Virus record (IMG/VR): IMGVR_UViG_3300042090_001080
Location: 1-29,640 of that record
Strand: one strand, 5' to 3'
DNA from: a virus
DNA: 29,640 bases
Position 1 is the first letter of the stretch, and each line of letters starts with the position of its first letter. Positions 17,238-23,797 of this stretch are shown here, in pieces. Position numbers and translations under genes: made by a program. A model generated the notes under the pieces. It worked only from the letters and a program-made list of their open reading frames with translations. It was not told where the DNA came from and did not search any database.

Positions 17238-18056
17238 TTAGATCGCTTCTAAATGTTTCGAGGCGAACTTCATGAAATCGGCATCACTCATCGTCTCGAA
17301 GTAGTCCGCTTGACTTAAAGCGCTTTGGCCGCCCGCTTGAGCCAGAGTTCCTGGCTTGCGTGCATTGGCGACTATTCTTTGAGCATCGTTGCTCTTTTGA
17401 GGTTGTGGTGCTGGTGCTTTCAGTTGCGCCTCTAATTCCTGGATTCGCTGAGCTTGGGCGTTTCTTTCCGCGTACATTTTCGTGTACTGATATGCAAAGA
17501 GAGCCTTGTTCTCCGCGCCTCTAAGACCTTGAAGAAAAGCTGGATCTGTTTCTGCTAGTTGTTTTCCGTGTTTTGCTAATACTTCCGCATAGTCGGGATA
17601 CTTGTTAGCGACCTGCAATTCCTCGATCTTCTCGTTGTAAGCGCTCTCCCTTTCGTTCCAAGCCTTTCGAAGCTCTCCAACATTCGGGATATCGTTATCC
17701 TCCATGCCTTCAAACATCTTCTTAGGTTGGGCCTCAGGTTGACGCTGCATCTGATTAACTCGAAGCATGTCAAGTTGGAGCTGATGCTCCCGCTTTTCTA
17801 GTTCCCTTTCTGCTTTTAGCCGCTCAACGCTTTCGGATAGAGCCCTGAAATTTAGAGCCTGCGCATCTTCCTGTTGCACTGGAGCCGCGACTGGTTCTGG
17901 CGCTGTTTGTGCAGCAACAGCCTCATTCGCTGCGATTGCCTCAGGAGGAAGCACAGGATATTCGTACTCATTTCTCGCGTAAGAGTTAATTGGTTGTGGC
18001 TCCACGGCGGCTGGAGTCTCTATTTCGCCCGCGTAATTCTTAATGTCGATTGTCAT
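17238..18056 (-). CDS. Scaffolding protein
   Basis: A 272-residue charged protein directly upstream of the capsid gene, the usual place for a scaffold. It starts MTIDIKNYAGEIETPAAVEP. It has a Pro/Ala-rich, acidic N-terminal part (1-70), a central coiled coil with Glu/Lys/Gln heptads (SESVERLKAERELEKREHQL), another helical stretch near NERESAYNEKIEELQVANKY, and a short basic helical C-terminus (DADFMKFASKHLEAI), the type that binds coat protein. It is not recognised as a specific family member beyond these features. No protease motif is seen, so a separate maturation protease is not apparent. Confidence 0.75.
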   Translation of the reverse strand: MTIDIKNYAGEIETPAAVEPQPINSYARNEYEYPVLPPEAIAANEAVAAQTAPEPVAAPVQQEDAQALNFRALSESVERLKAERELEKREHQLQLDMLRVNQMQRQPEAQPKKMFEGMEDNDIPNVGELRKAWNERESAYNEKIEELQVANKYPDYAEVLAKHGKQLAETDPAFLQGLRGAENKALFAYQYTKMYAERNAQAQRIQELEAQLKAPAPQPQKSNDAQRIVANARKPGTLAQAGGQSALSQADYFETMSDADFMKFASKHLEAI

Positions 18057-18079
18057 TGCATTCCCTGCGTGATCTAATC

Positions 18080-18445
18080 TTAGGACAGAAGCACTCCCAT
18101 GCTTTGCCCGACCTCCATGATCCGAACGGACTGATCACTGCGCTCTTGTGAGAGAAGTGATTCGTCGAGCGGTACATCAGGAGGGATGGATAATTCTGGT
18201 ACAAAATCAAACTTGCCGTTCGCATGGTCGACATACCACACCAGCAGACCGATGATCTTTGGTGGTTTCTGTCGATAGAAGCGGAACGATTGTCTAAATG
18301 CACCTGGATTTGCTTTGTCTTGCTTTGCAGCGAAGACCACATAAAAGGGCTCCCTATCGCTTTTGAGGCCATTTGCGAACTCTTCGGCTTTCGCCCAGAC
18401 GTCGCGTCCCCAAGCTTCCCGGCTTTCTCCCATCTCTTGTGTCAT
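18080..18445 (-). CDS. Hypothetical head-assembly-region protein
   Basis: A 121-residue protein starting MTQEMGESREAWGRDVWAKA. The N-terminal helix is followed by a beta-rich core (DREPFYVVFAAKQDK, FRFYRQKPPKIIGLLVWYVD) and a C-terminal tail. It lies 23 bp upstream of the scaffold gene and starts directly after the previous stop. The family is unknown; given its location it could be a capsid-assembly chaperone or a minor head component. Confidence 0.5.
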   Translation of the reverse strand: MTQEMGESREAWGRDVWAKAEEFANGLKSDREPFYVVFAAKQDKANPGAFRQSFRFYRQKPPKIIGLLVWYVDHANGKFDFVPELSIPPDVPLDESLLSQERSDQSVRIMEVGQSMGVLLS

Positions 18446-18655
18446 TTAATACTCCGAGGGTGATTCCCAGTCGTAGTGCTTCATTTGACCGGAGATTTTT
18501 TTAGAATCGGATTTGCATCCTTTCTCCCCAGCCTGTCCGTAGGCAATGTCCATCGCCTCTTTCTTCATGTCGTCTACGCCCATGCCGGACATTTGATGCC
18601 CGTGTTTTGGGACGCTTGGACGATCCATTTCGTGCTCGTAGCTACCTTTTTTCAT
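18446..18655 (-). CDS. Small Met/His/Lys-rich hypothetical protein
   Basis: A 69-residue protein starting MKKGSYEHEMDRPSVPKHGH and ending MKHYDWESPSEY. It is charged, without a hydrophobic core, and probably disordered or a short virion peptide. It starts with the base after the upstream stop (18656) and its own stop abuts the start of the 121-residue gene, so it is part of a tightly packed head-region operon. Confidence 0.5.
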   Translation of the reverse strand: MKKGSYEHEMDRPSVPKHGHQMSGMGVDDMKKEAMDIAYGQAGEKGCKSDSKKISGQMKHYDWESPSEY

Positions 18656-18844
18656 TTACTTGCCCTTGTGCATTTTCTTTAGGGTTTCTGCCAACACAGC
18701 GCGTTTGCGAAGTGCCGGGTTCTTTGAGTGCTCAGCCTTTTTAATCTTGGCCTCCGGGATTTTCTCCCCTTCTTTCACACCCAACTCTTTATGGAGCGCG
18801 CCTTTATGCTTAATCGCCCCTTGAATCCATTTTTCTTTAGCCAT
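18656..18844 (-). CDS. Small basic protein with KKWIQ-type N-terminus
   Basis: A 62-residue protein, MAKEKWIQGAIKHKGALHKE at the start, then GVKEGEKIPEAKIKKAEHSK. I place the start at 18844 because its ATGGCTAA overlaps the upstream stop and a GAGG site precedes it; an in-frame ATG exists 30 codons upstream but lies in the neighbouring gene. This WIQxAIxxPGALHxxLGVxxGEKIP pattern recurs in small proteins of many tailed phages, usually with unknown function. It lies between the portal and scaffold genes. Confidence 0.6.
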   Translation of the reverse strand: MAKEKWIQGAIKHKGALHKELGVKEGEKIPEAKIKKAEHSKNPALRKRAVLAETLKKMHKGK

Positions 18845-19025
18845 TTTTCCTCGGTTGATGCTGGTTTCGCGTTTCTTTGGCTCTGGTATTGTAATCGCCT
18901 GAATCAGCCGAAGGAGGTTCTGCGGAATAGCCATAAGGCCGTTCTTCTGCTTGCACCCGGGAGTCCAATTCGCGCGAGTAAGAATCTTGAGGAACGGGAT
19001 GGCGGTAATCGTTGTCTTTGCTCAT
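18837..19025 (-). CDS. Small hydrophilic protein, first gene after promoter copy C
   Basis: A 62-residue protein, MSKDNDYRHPVPQDSYSREL at the start, ending NQHQPRKNG. It is hydrophilic, rich in Asp, Arg, Pro and Tyr. The start at 19025 is preceded by a copy of the phage promoter that ends 25 nt upstream. Its stop overlaps the next start. No known domain is visible. It is the first gene of the 19025-to-15282 capsid operon. Confidence 0.5.
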   Translation of the reverse strand: MSKDNDYRHPVPQDSYSRELDSRVQAEERPYGYSAEPPSADSGDYNTRAKETRNQHQPRKNG

Positions 19026-19050
19026 AAAAGCCTTTGTTTCTGTTAACAAT

Positions 19051-19068
19051 TCTAAATAAAAGTTTACA
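19051..19068 (-). promoter_or_regulatory. Putative phage promoter, copy C
   Basis: TGTAAACTTTTATTTAGA on the minus strand, identical to copy B, 25 nt upstream of the 62-residue gene that starts at 19025. It separates the portal gene from the capsid operon. Confidence 0.65.
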
Positions 19069-19094
19069 GCATGCGTAAAAATTTACAAGTTTAT

Positions 19095-21161
19095 TTAAGC
19101 TTCGGAAGGCTTAGCAGTTGGCGTAGCTCCAGTTTCTTTCCCTTCCAATTCTTTGATAAAAGCAAGTTTGCTTCTAAGATTCTCAATATCAATGGACTCT
19201 AATTCCTTAATGGCCTTGATCAGATTAAGGGCTCCCGCAGTGCGTTCTTCTTCGGCTCGAGTCATCCGCTCGGCGCTCAGCGCTGCATCCAAGCCCACTT
19301 TGTTGAGCCGTTCCGCCGCCAGCGCGCGATCAGAATCCGCTTTCGCCTCGACCGCGTTTGTGACCGTCGCTTGGTTCTGCATCTGGAGTTGCATTGCTTG
19401 CTGTTGCTGTTGCTGCGCTTGTTCCGCTTGAGCCGCCAATAACTGTTCGAGCTCTTTCTTGCCGTGCAGATTGGAATTCTTAATGATCAGGGAATCGGGG
19501 ATCGTCACGCCAATGGATTTAAGCCCCATTAACTGCACAAACTGATTCTGTTTCTGGGTATCAGTCAAGATGCCTTCCTCAACCGATACGTCATAACGAC
19601 CAAAGGCTTTGGAATAGAACTCGGGCGTCGGCTCTTTCTTCGTGATTAAGCGGATCTTCTCTGGAGTATAGTTCTCTTGTACCAACGCCAGGACTTTCTT
19701 GCCCAATAGGCGTTGGGATTCTCTCAACCCATCGAATATGTCCTGTAGATTGACTAAGCCCGCATCCTGACGCATTTTAGCCAGAGTCCCAGCCGTCTCC
19801 ACTTTGTCATTATCGGTCATGCCAAACAGCTCTTGGTTCACTCCCGCGATCTCCATCATGTCTTTCTCGAATTCTCCTTCGAGTTGGAACATCGAGGCTG
19901 GAATATCGGCTGCCTGTAGGCGCTGAATGTCCGTCATTTGAGCTTCTGGTTTCAGCCAGATTACCTGACCTTGACCCGTTTTATACAAAGAGGAAGGATT
20001 GCTAACTGAGTTTGTCTTTGCAATGAAGCCTGAATTGAGTTGATTATCTAATATATCAACCATTTTCGATCTACGTTTATTTATCTCTGTCTGCGGATCT
20101 CTAACTATCCTAACTAAAGATTGAATCTTCCAAGTATATAGATCGTAAGAAGGCTCAAAAGTACAAAAGAAAGGAACAAAAGGATAATCATTAAGACCTC
20201 CCGGATCAGTTCCATAATATAATAATTCTCCTTCAACTATAATTCCGAGTTCAACGGAGCGAACTGGTTTCTTGATCACTTGGATGTTAGGGAACATCTT
20301 CTGGAATAGGAAGAGACGCTTTTTGTCGCCATCCCACTTCTTCATCTCACCGGTCTCCATGTCAACTAATACGTTTTTAGTTTCCCATTTCGTGCGCCAG
20401 TATTCGTTATAATTCAAAAGCTTCTGCATCCCCCATTGTCTAGCATAGGGCATGTAAGTAAATTTATCGTCTCTACTTCCCCAAGGCAATCGGTCGATCA
20501 CATCTTGCTTTTCAGGGATAAGACTTGTGACCTCAGTTCTCGATAAATACTTTCGCCGAGCAATGAACGAGCAATCAGATAGGTCTTTCTTAGTGAGGAA
20601 TGGGTCCATGATAACCGCGTTCCAGCAATCGTGGTGCAGTCGGATATCTCCTGACACTGGATCAGATCGGTAATCGAGCCACGGCGAAACAAAAGACATC
20701 CCAGTAGTGAGAGCACCTTTAAATGCCTCACTGATGACCTCGTAGCCATCGGCATATTGCATGACATATTGGACGGCATCTGACATAATCTCGGCCGTAA
20801 GCTCAGATGAATCTTCAATAGGGCTGATAATTGTGGATAGTCGGTTCTTGCGCTGATATCCCTGTACCAAATTAATGAGTCGTCGGATCTTATTGTATGT
20901 GAAGGAGGAGCGTCTTTGGTTATTGAGGTAGGAGAGTTCTTCCAAACTCCATTGATTACCAAGATAGTATGAAAGATCCTTATACGCTTCGGCATAGTAG
21001 GTATTCCACAACTGATAGGCGCGCTGGTAGGATTCATTGAAGTCCTGAATTACATCTTGATGGAACTCTAATCGAGTGTCAGAAGCAACTTTTTTCTTAT
21101 ATTCGTTCAAAAAATCTTTAGAATCTGCGGACTTGGAGTAGTCGGACATGGGGCTGGACAT
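19095..21161 (-). CDS. Portal protein, P22-like
   Basis: A 688-residue protein, matching the size of P22-like portals (gp1, about 725). It starts MSSPMSDYSKSADSKDFLNE. Residues 50-110 hold LSYYLGNQWSLEELSYLNNQ and the KIRRLINLVQGYQRKNR stretch that are characteristic of this family. IVRDPQTEINKRRSKM, the long Tyr-containing stem (PFVPFFCTFEPSYDLYTWK) and AGVNQELFGMTDNDKVETA (about 465-480) also match the family layout. The C-terminal 100 residues are helical, with a run of Gln (about 560-585), the barrel region. It docks TerL and forms the DNA gate. It starts 37 nt after promoter copy D. No truncation is seen. Confidence 0.85.
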   Translation of the reverse strand: MSSPMSDYSKSADSKDFLNEYKKKVASDTRLEFHQDVIQDFNESYQRAYQLWNTYYAEAYKDLSYYLGNQWSLEELSYLNNQRRSSFTYNKIRRLINLVQGYQRKNRLSTIISPIEDSSELTAEIMSDAVQYVMQYADGYEVISEAFKGALTTGMSFVSPWLDYRSDPVSGDIRLHHDCWNAVIMDPFLTKKDLSDCSFIARRKYLSRTEVTSLIPEKQDVIDRLPWGSRDDKFTYMPYARQWGMQKLLNYNEYWRTKWETKNVLVDMETGEMKKWDGDKKRLFLFQKMFPNIQVIKKPVRSVELGIIVEGELLYYGTDPGGLNDYPFVPFFCTFEPSYDLYTWKIQSLVRIVRDPQTEINKRRSKMVDILDNQLNSGFIAKTNSVSNPSSLYKTGQGQVIWLKPEAQMTDIQRLQAADIPASMFQLEGEFEKDMMEIAGVNQELFGMTDNDKVETAGTLAKMRQDAGLVNLQDIFDGLRESQRLLGKKVLALVQENYTPEKIRLITKKEPTPEFYSKAFGRYDVSVEEGILTDTQKQNQFVQLMGLKSIGVTIPDSLIIKNSNLHGKKELEQLLAAQAEQAQQQQQQAMQLQMQNQATVTNAVEAKADSDRALAAERLNKVGLDAALSAERMTRAEEERTAGALNLIKAIKELESIDIENLRSKLAFIKELEGKETGATPTAKPSEA

Positions 21162-21197
21162 TAGTCATCCTGTGACATTTAACCCCATTGTATGAAA

Positions 21198-21215
21198 TCT
21201 AAATGAAAGTTTACA
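21198..21215 (-). promoter_or_regulatory. Putative phage promoter, copy D
   Basis: TGTAAACTTTCATTTAGA on the minus strand, 37 nt upstream of the portal start. It differs from copies B and C at one position. It is the first copy after the accessory region. Confidence 0.6.
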
Positions 21216-21269
21216 GCACTTTTAAATTAATGCTCCTTTTACTACTATGGAATCACAAGACTCTCGTGT

Positions 21270-21288
21270 CCCCACTGCAGTGGTGGGG
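21270..21288 (-). terminator. Hairpin at end of accessory operon
   Basis: Stem CCCCAC/GTGGGG (6 bp, perfect) with a 7-nt loop, directly after the stop of the 84-residue gene at 21293. No clear U-run follows, so efficiency is uncertain. Confidence 0.4.
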
Positions 21289-21292
21289 AACG

Positions 21293-21547
21293 TTATTTAT
21301 CTTCGTCTCTATTGAGCATGTCTTGCCCCGACGCAATCTCGTAGATTTCGACCAGGCTTTCTTCCAAGCTTTTCAGTCCATAAGCAACCGAATTAAACGC
21401 TTCCCACTTCTGCCCATCTGGTTTTTCCATCATGCTATCGGCGTAATCTTTAGTACGTATTGTATCCATGATGTCGAAAACAGAATGCCCCAAAAGCACG
21501 TTTATTCTCTCTAGGATGCGTCCAAGATCTTCCACCCTCTGTCTCAT
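21293..21547 (-). CDS. Hypothetical helical protein
   Basis: An 84-residue protein. The start is the ATG at 21547, which overlaps the upstream stop as ATGA; a more distant in-frame ATG lies inside the previous gene. It begins MRQRVEDLGRILERINVLLG and is almost entirely alpha-helical, with a likely four-helix character (DTIRTKDYADSMMEKPD, then FNSVAYGLKSLEESLVEIYE). There is no family match. It is the last gene of the accessory block and precedes the hairpin. Confidence 0.5.
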   Translation of the reverse strand: MRQRVEDLGRILERINVLLGHSVFDIMDTIRTKDYADSMMEKPDGQKWEAFNSVAYGLKSLEESLVEIYEIASGQDMLNRDEDK

Positions 21548-21744
21548 GGGCACCCACCTTGCCAATAGGCGCTTGGAAGCTGATAAACCACAAACCAGCC
21601 ATCCTCACATTGAACTTGAAAAATCACTTCTCCGTTAACCTCAAAGTAACGTCTCTTGAATGTCTCGTCATCGCTGAACGGGATACACCGTGTCACAATT
21701 TCACACATCGTAGGTTGATAATCGGAAATCATCTCACCATTCAT
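21544..21744 (-). CDS. Hypothetical small protein
   Basis: A 66-residue protein, MNGEMISDYQPTMCEIVTRC then EVNGEVIFQVQCEDGWFVVY. I choose 21744 as the start because GAGAGG lies just upstream and the previous gene stops there; an in-frame ATG 20 codons earlier is inside that gene. Short beta-strands in the second half suggest a small beta-rich domain. It has three Cys residues. Function unknown. Confidence 0.5.
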   Translation of the reverse strand: MNGEMISDYQPTMCEIVTRCIPFSDDETFKRRYFEVNGEVIFQVQCEDGWFVVYQLPSAYWQGGCP

Positions 21745-21745
21745 G

Positions 21746-21943
21746 CTATTGCCTCTCAACTTCTTTGTGTAAGTGATGATGCATGGTGATCTTTGTTTTT
21801 TCAACTGTAATTGTATCGGAACCAGAAGTTTCTCTGCGCGCGGGAACCTTATCCAGATCTGATTTTGGACATAAACAGCAGCAACACCGCCAATTACAAG
21901 AGTGATCAGCGTTCACTTTCACGGTAGGGACAACAGGGACCAT
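21746..21943 (-). CDS. Cys-rich hypothetical protein
   Basis: A 65-residue protein with a Cys cluster NWRCCCCLCPKSD near residues 17-29 (five Cys) and a basic His-containing C-terminus. GAGGTG precedes the ATG. It is upstream of the 66-residue gene with a 1-bp gap, so it is co-transcribed. The Cys cluster could bind metal, but the protein is too short to be sure. Function unknown. Confidence 0.4.
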   Translation of the reverse strand: MVPVVPTVKVNADHSCNWRCCCCLCPKSDLDKVPARRETSGSDTITVEKTKITMHHHLHKEVERQ

Positions 21944-21952
21944 CCAGCACCT

Positions 21953-21981
21953 CTGGTTTACAAAATCTTAATTGTAACCAG
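21953..21981 (-). other. Hairpin between tRNA-Asn and the Cys-rich gene
   Basis: Imperfect stem CTGGTT(T)ACA / TGTAACCAG, nine pairs with one bulged T, and a 10-nt AT-rich loop. It lies 43 bp downstream of the tRNA-Asn 3' end and 10 bp before the Cys-rich gene. It could be a processing or termination structure. Confidence 0.35.
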
Positions 21982-22023
21982 TGGCATTATAAAAATGAAG
22001 AGGTAGGGATAGAATGTAAAAAT

Positions 22024-22096
22024 CTGGGGATGTACGGATCGAACGTACGACTTCCACTTTAACAGAATGGCGCTTCTACCACTGAGCTAATCCCCA
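22024..22096 (-). tRNA. tRNA-Asn (GUU)
   Basis: 73 nt. Minus-strand acceptor TGGGGAT pairs perfectly with ATCCCCA. The anticodon stem CCATT/AGTGG has a U-G pair and the loop CTGTTAA gives the anticodon GTT. The T arm is GTACG TTCGATC CGTAC, and the D arm contains AGTGGTAGA. The discriminator is G, as expected for Asn. The 3' CCA is not encoded. It lies in the accessory block. Confidence 0.9.
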
Positions 22097-22101
22097 TTAA
22101 T

Positions 22102-22410
22102 TCACTCTCGGTGATCCTCGTGATCCCGATTCGGCTCACCCCAGATGTCATAAGAAGGGTCGTATTCGCCCTTGAAGTCATCCCAACTCCAATTCGTTGG
22201 TCGGTCGTGTTTACCCAGCCATTCGCCAAAGCTCATGTACTCGTCCATTTCGCAGTGGAACCGAGGATTAGCTTCGTGAATCTGTTTTTCGAGCAGATAT
22301 TCCGCCGCCAAGTTCTCTGGTTCTAAATCCAAAACATGGCAAAAAGCAATTGTTGCGCCGCATAGGAACATGCCTAGAGCGCAGTAGTGTAAAAAGCTAT
22401 ATAGTTTCAT
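22102..22410 (-). CDS. Small membrane or exported protein
   Basis: A 102-residue protein. The start is placed at 22410 (MKLYSFLHYCALGMFLCGAT), because the alternative ATG at 22431 abuts a GGGGAGG run with no spacing. Residues 3-28 form one hydrophobic segment. The rest is hydrophilic, rich in Asp, Glu and Trp (CEMDEYMSFGEWLGKHDRPT, then WSWDDFKGEYDPS). It ends 5 bp before the tRNA-Asn gene. It could be a signal-anchored periplasmic protein; function unknown. Confidence 0.5.
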   Translation of the reverse strand: MKLYSFLHYCALGMFLCGATIAFCHVLDLEPENLAAEYLLEKQIHEANPRFHCEMDEYMSFGEWLGKHDRPTNWSWDDFKGEYDPSYDIWGEPNRDHEDHRE

Positions 22411-22429
22411 TTGACATCCATTTATTGAC

Positions 22430-22692
22430 ATCCTCCCCTTCCTTTAGGAAGGGGATTCCTACGGCGTCTTGCAAGTTTTGCAAAATCGCTTCGGTAGGTA
22501 CTTTCGACCCGTGTGGACATTGTCCAGACCTTTCGCCAGGCACTCATGTCGTGAGTATCGCCCGTGGGAACTTGCTTTACGAAATCGCGATATCCTCGCG
22601 CATCGACATAGAAATATGTTAGCATGTGTATGATTTAAAAAAAAAGAAGCACGCTAACCCCGCCCTGAAGGACGGAGTTTGCGCGTGTCCAT
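22430..22692 (-). mobile_element. IS200/IS605-like hairpin remnant
   Basis: A 260-bp stretch with no clear gene. One end has a perfect 8-bp hairpin CCCCTTCC TTTA GGAAGGGG (22435-22454) framed by the GGAATCC and GGATGTC context typical of IS200/IS605-family right ends. The other end has CCCCGCCCTGAAGGACGG (about 22657-22675), also typical of such ends. The interior holds a 67-residue frame (22625 to 22422), MLTYFYVDARGYRDFVKQVP at the start, Arg-rich and ending in the hairpin; I do not recognise it as transposase. No TnpA or TnpB domain is visible. It is a possible internally deleted relic or a small non-autonomous element. Confidence 0.4.
22637..22690 (-). terminator. Terminator-like hairpin after the Gly-rich gene
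   Basis: In minus-strand RNA, an AACUCCGUCC / GGGCGGGGUU stem (10 pairs, two G-U) with a UUCA loop, extended by an outer CACGC/GCGUG stem, then four bases and nine U. Located 2 bp after the Gly-rich gene stop at 22693. It coincides with the IS-like end at this spot, so it may be an element end that now terminates the transcript. Confidence 0.5.
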
Positions 22693-22950
22693 TTAATCAT
22701 TTCCGAAAGTTCTACAAAAGCCGTCGCCATAGCCGTCGCCGTCGCCGGTGCCATAGCCGTTGCCGGTGCCGGTGCCGTCGCCGGTGCCATAGCCGTAGAC
22801 GTAGCCGTAGACGTAGCCGTAGCCGGCGCCATAGCCGTCGCCGGTGCCGTCGCCGTCGCCGTCGCCGGTGCCGTCGCCGTCGCCGTCGCCGGTGCCGTCG
22901 CCGTCGCCGTAGCCGGTGCCGAGAATACCTTCAATTTCGATTACTTCCAT
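22693..22950 (-). CDS. Gly/Asp/Tyr dipeptide-repeat protein
   Basis: An 85-residue protein. MEVIEIEGILGTGYGDGD is followed by a run of about 33 dipeptides of Gly with Asp, Thr, Tyr, Val, Ala or Asn, then FCRTFGND. The repeat is encoded by a 6-nt tandem unit. Its ATG overlaps the stop of the upstream 80-residue gene, and a terminator-like hairpin follows. Small phage proteins of this type with a short hydrophobic start and Gly-rich tail occur in other tailed phages, with unknown function. A flexible, metal-binding or matrix role is possible; nothing in the sequence decides it. Confidence 0.55.
   Translation of the reverse strand: MEVIEIEGILGTGYGDGDGTGDGDGDGTGDGDGDGTGDGYGAGYGYVYGYVYGYGTGDGTGTGNGYGTGDGDGYGDGFCRTFGND
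22720..22920. repeat. Hexanucleotide tandem repeat
   Basis: About 200 bp of imperfect 6-nt units, mainly GCCGTC, GCCGGT, GCCATA and GCCGTA on the plus strand. Units are multiples of three, so changes in copy number do not shift the frame of the Gly-rich gene. All three minus-strand frames stay open here. The units vary between copies, so it is not a pure slippage tract. Confidence 0.85.
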
Positions 22951-23183
22951 TTTCCCTCAGAACAATTAGTCATAAAAATCACCTTATCTTTGTGAAATTT
23001 TGTCAGACCCATTGGCTCCAATTTAGTGTCAGGGAGTGGCCCATTCGCAGCAAGTTCGCCTAGCCCCTTGGTAGTTCCCCACCTGCGAACAACGCATCCG
23101 TTTATCAGCAAATACCAATCGCCATCTTGTTCGATTTGGCCCACAACAACCCAACCTTGCATTAACACTACAATCTTTTTCAT
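22941..23183 (-). CDS. Hypothetical protein, conserved-looking WGTTKGLGELA protein
   Basis: An 80-residue protein: MKKIVVLMQGWVVVGQIEQD, then WYLLINGCVVRRWGTTKGLG and LAANGPLPDTKLEPMG. This is a compact beta-rich domain; a similar protein is found in other phages in the same relation to a Gly-rich gene, as far as I recall, but the family has no function I can name. The start overlaps the stop of the 46-residue gene at 23180 (ATGA), and the stop overlaps the start of the Gly-rich gene. Confidence 0.6.
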   Translation of the reverse strand: MKKIVVLMQGWVVVGQIEQDGDWYLLINGCVVRRWGTTKGLGELAANGPLPDTKLEPMGLTKFHKDKVIFMTNCSEGKWK

Positions 23184-23320
23184 ACGTAATCTCCATTCAG
23201 AAATTTTCTTACCATGATCTGCTCAGCCGTCGGCTTTGGTTTAGGCGGTTCCTGCTCATATTGAACCGCCATCACAATTACAGATACGACTATAAACAGA
23301 GCCGTTAATGCAATCTTCAT
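23180..23320 (-). CDS. 46-residue single-pass membrane peptide
   Basis: MKIALTALFIVVSVIVMAVQ then YEQEPPKPKPTAEQIM. One membrane segment (residues 3-20) is followed by a Pro/Lys/Glu stretch. The ATG follows directly on the stop of the outer-membrane gene, and its own stop overlaps the start of the 80-residue gene. It is too short to recognise; it may be an inner-membrane partner of the envelope pair upstream or a spanin-like peptide. Confidence 0.55.
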   Translation of the reverse strand: MKIALTALFIVVSVIVMAVQYEQEPPKPKPTAEQIMVRKFLNGDYV

Positions 23321-23797
23321 CTAAAAGCCAAATCCACTAGATACAGTCAGGAACTTGTCCACGCCCATTTGTGCTTCGATGAATGAGAGTCTTCCTTTGT
23401 CATTAACGGAAGAAAACCCAATAATTCCCGGAACCTGGATAATCCGCTGAGTAAAGACCCAACCTGGCTCGTGTCTCATGAAGTTGCCGAATTTCACGCC
23501 AGGACCGAAATAAACGCCCTGTAGAACCGTCGGTGCATAGTGATAAGCCACAGCTCCGGACATGGCCTGGTAGTTCGGGTGAATAAGGATGTCTGTAGAA
23601 ATGTCGAATGCGTGTTCGCCTCGGGCAAATCTCGATCCGAGTCCCAATTGTGCACATGACATGTGTTGCATGTGTTTCTTTGCGAAGACACCCGTCCCTA
23701 CTCGGACGTACTGGTGTTCCACCCACTTGGATTCGGGTTTGACATCGGCGCAGTATCCACACATTGCGAACGCGATTGCGAATAAATATTTAAGCAT
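23321..23797 (-). CDS. Small outer-membrane beta-barrel protein
   Basis: A 158-residue protein starting MLKYLFAIAFAMCGYCADVK, a signal peptide with a possible cleavage site after GYCA. The mature part shows alternating aromatic/hydrophobic strands: YVRVGTGVFA, CAQLGLGSRFA, HAFDISTDILIHP, MSGAVAYHYAP, GVYFGPGVKFGN, GWVFTQRIIQVPG, RLSFIEAQMGVDKF, and it ends SSGFGF. A C-terminal Phe is the usual BAM recognition residue. This fits an 8-stranded barrel in a Gram-negative outer membrane. GGAGAG precedes the ATG. A phage-encoded barrel could block superinfection by masking or replacing a receptor, by analogy with known lysogenic conversion proteins. Confidence 0.65.
   Translation of the reverse strand: MLKYLFAIAFAMCGYCADVKPESKWVEHQYVRVGTGVFAKKHMQHMSCAQLGLGSRFARGEHAFDISTDILIHPNYQAMSGAVAYHYAPTVLQGVYFGPGVKFGNFMRHEPGWVFTQRIIQVPGIIGFSSVNDKGRLSFIEAQMGVDKFLTVSSGFGF

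Noticed and set aside
20498-21037. 179-residue minus-strand frame in the portal gene
   Set aside because: It overlaps the portal gene in another frame; the portal is strongly supported and this frame is without recognisable domains.
22422-22625. 67-residue Arg-rich frame as a gene
   Set aside because: It ends in the IS-like hairpin, has no domain and no TnpA/TnpB motifs. It is kept only as the content of the remnant.
22720-22920. CRISPR array
   Set aside because: The units are six bases, without spacers or constant-length repeats. It is a coding microsatellite.
22626-23063. 145-residue Arg-rich plus-strand frame
   Set aside because: It is the antisense reading of the Gly-rich repeat and has no ribosome binding site. 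Composition follows from the repeat.
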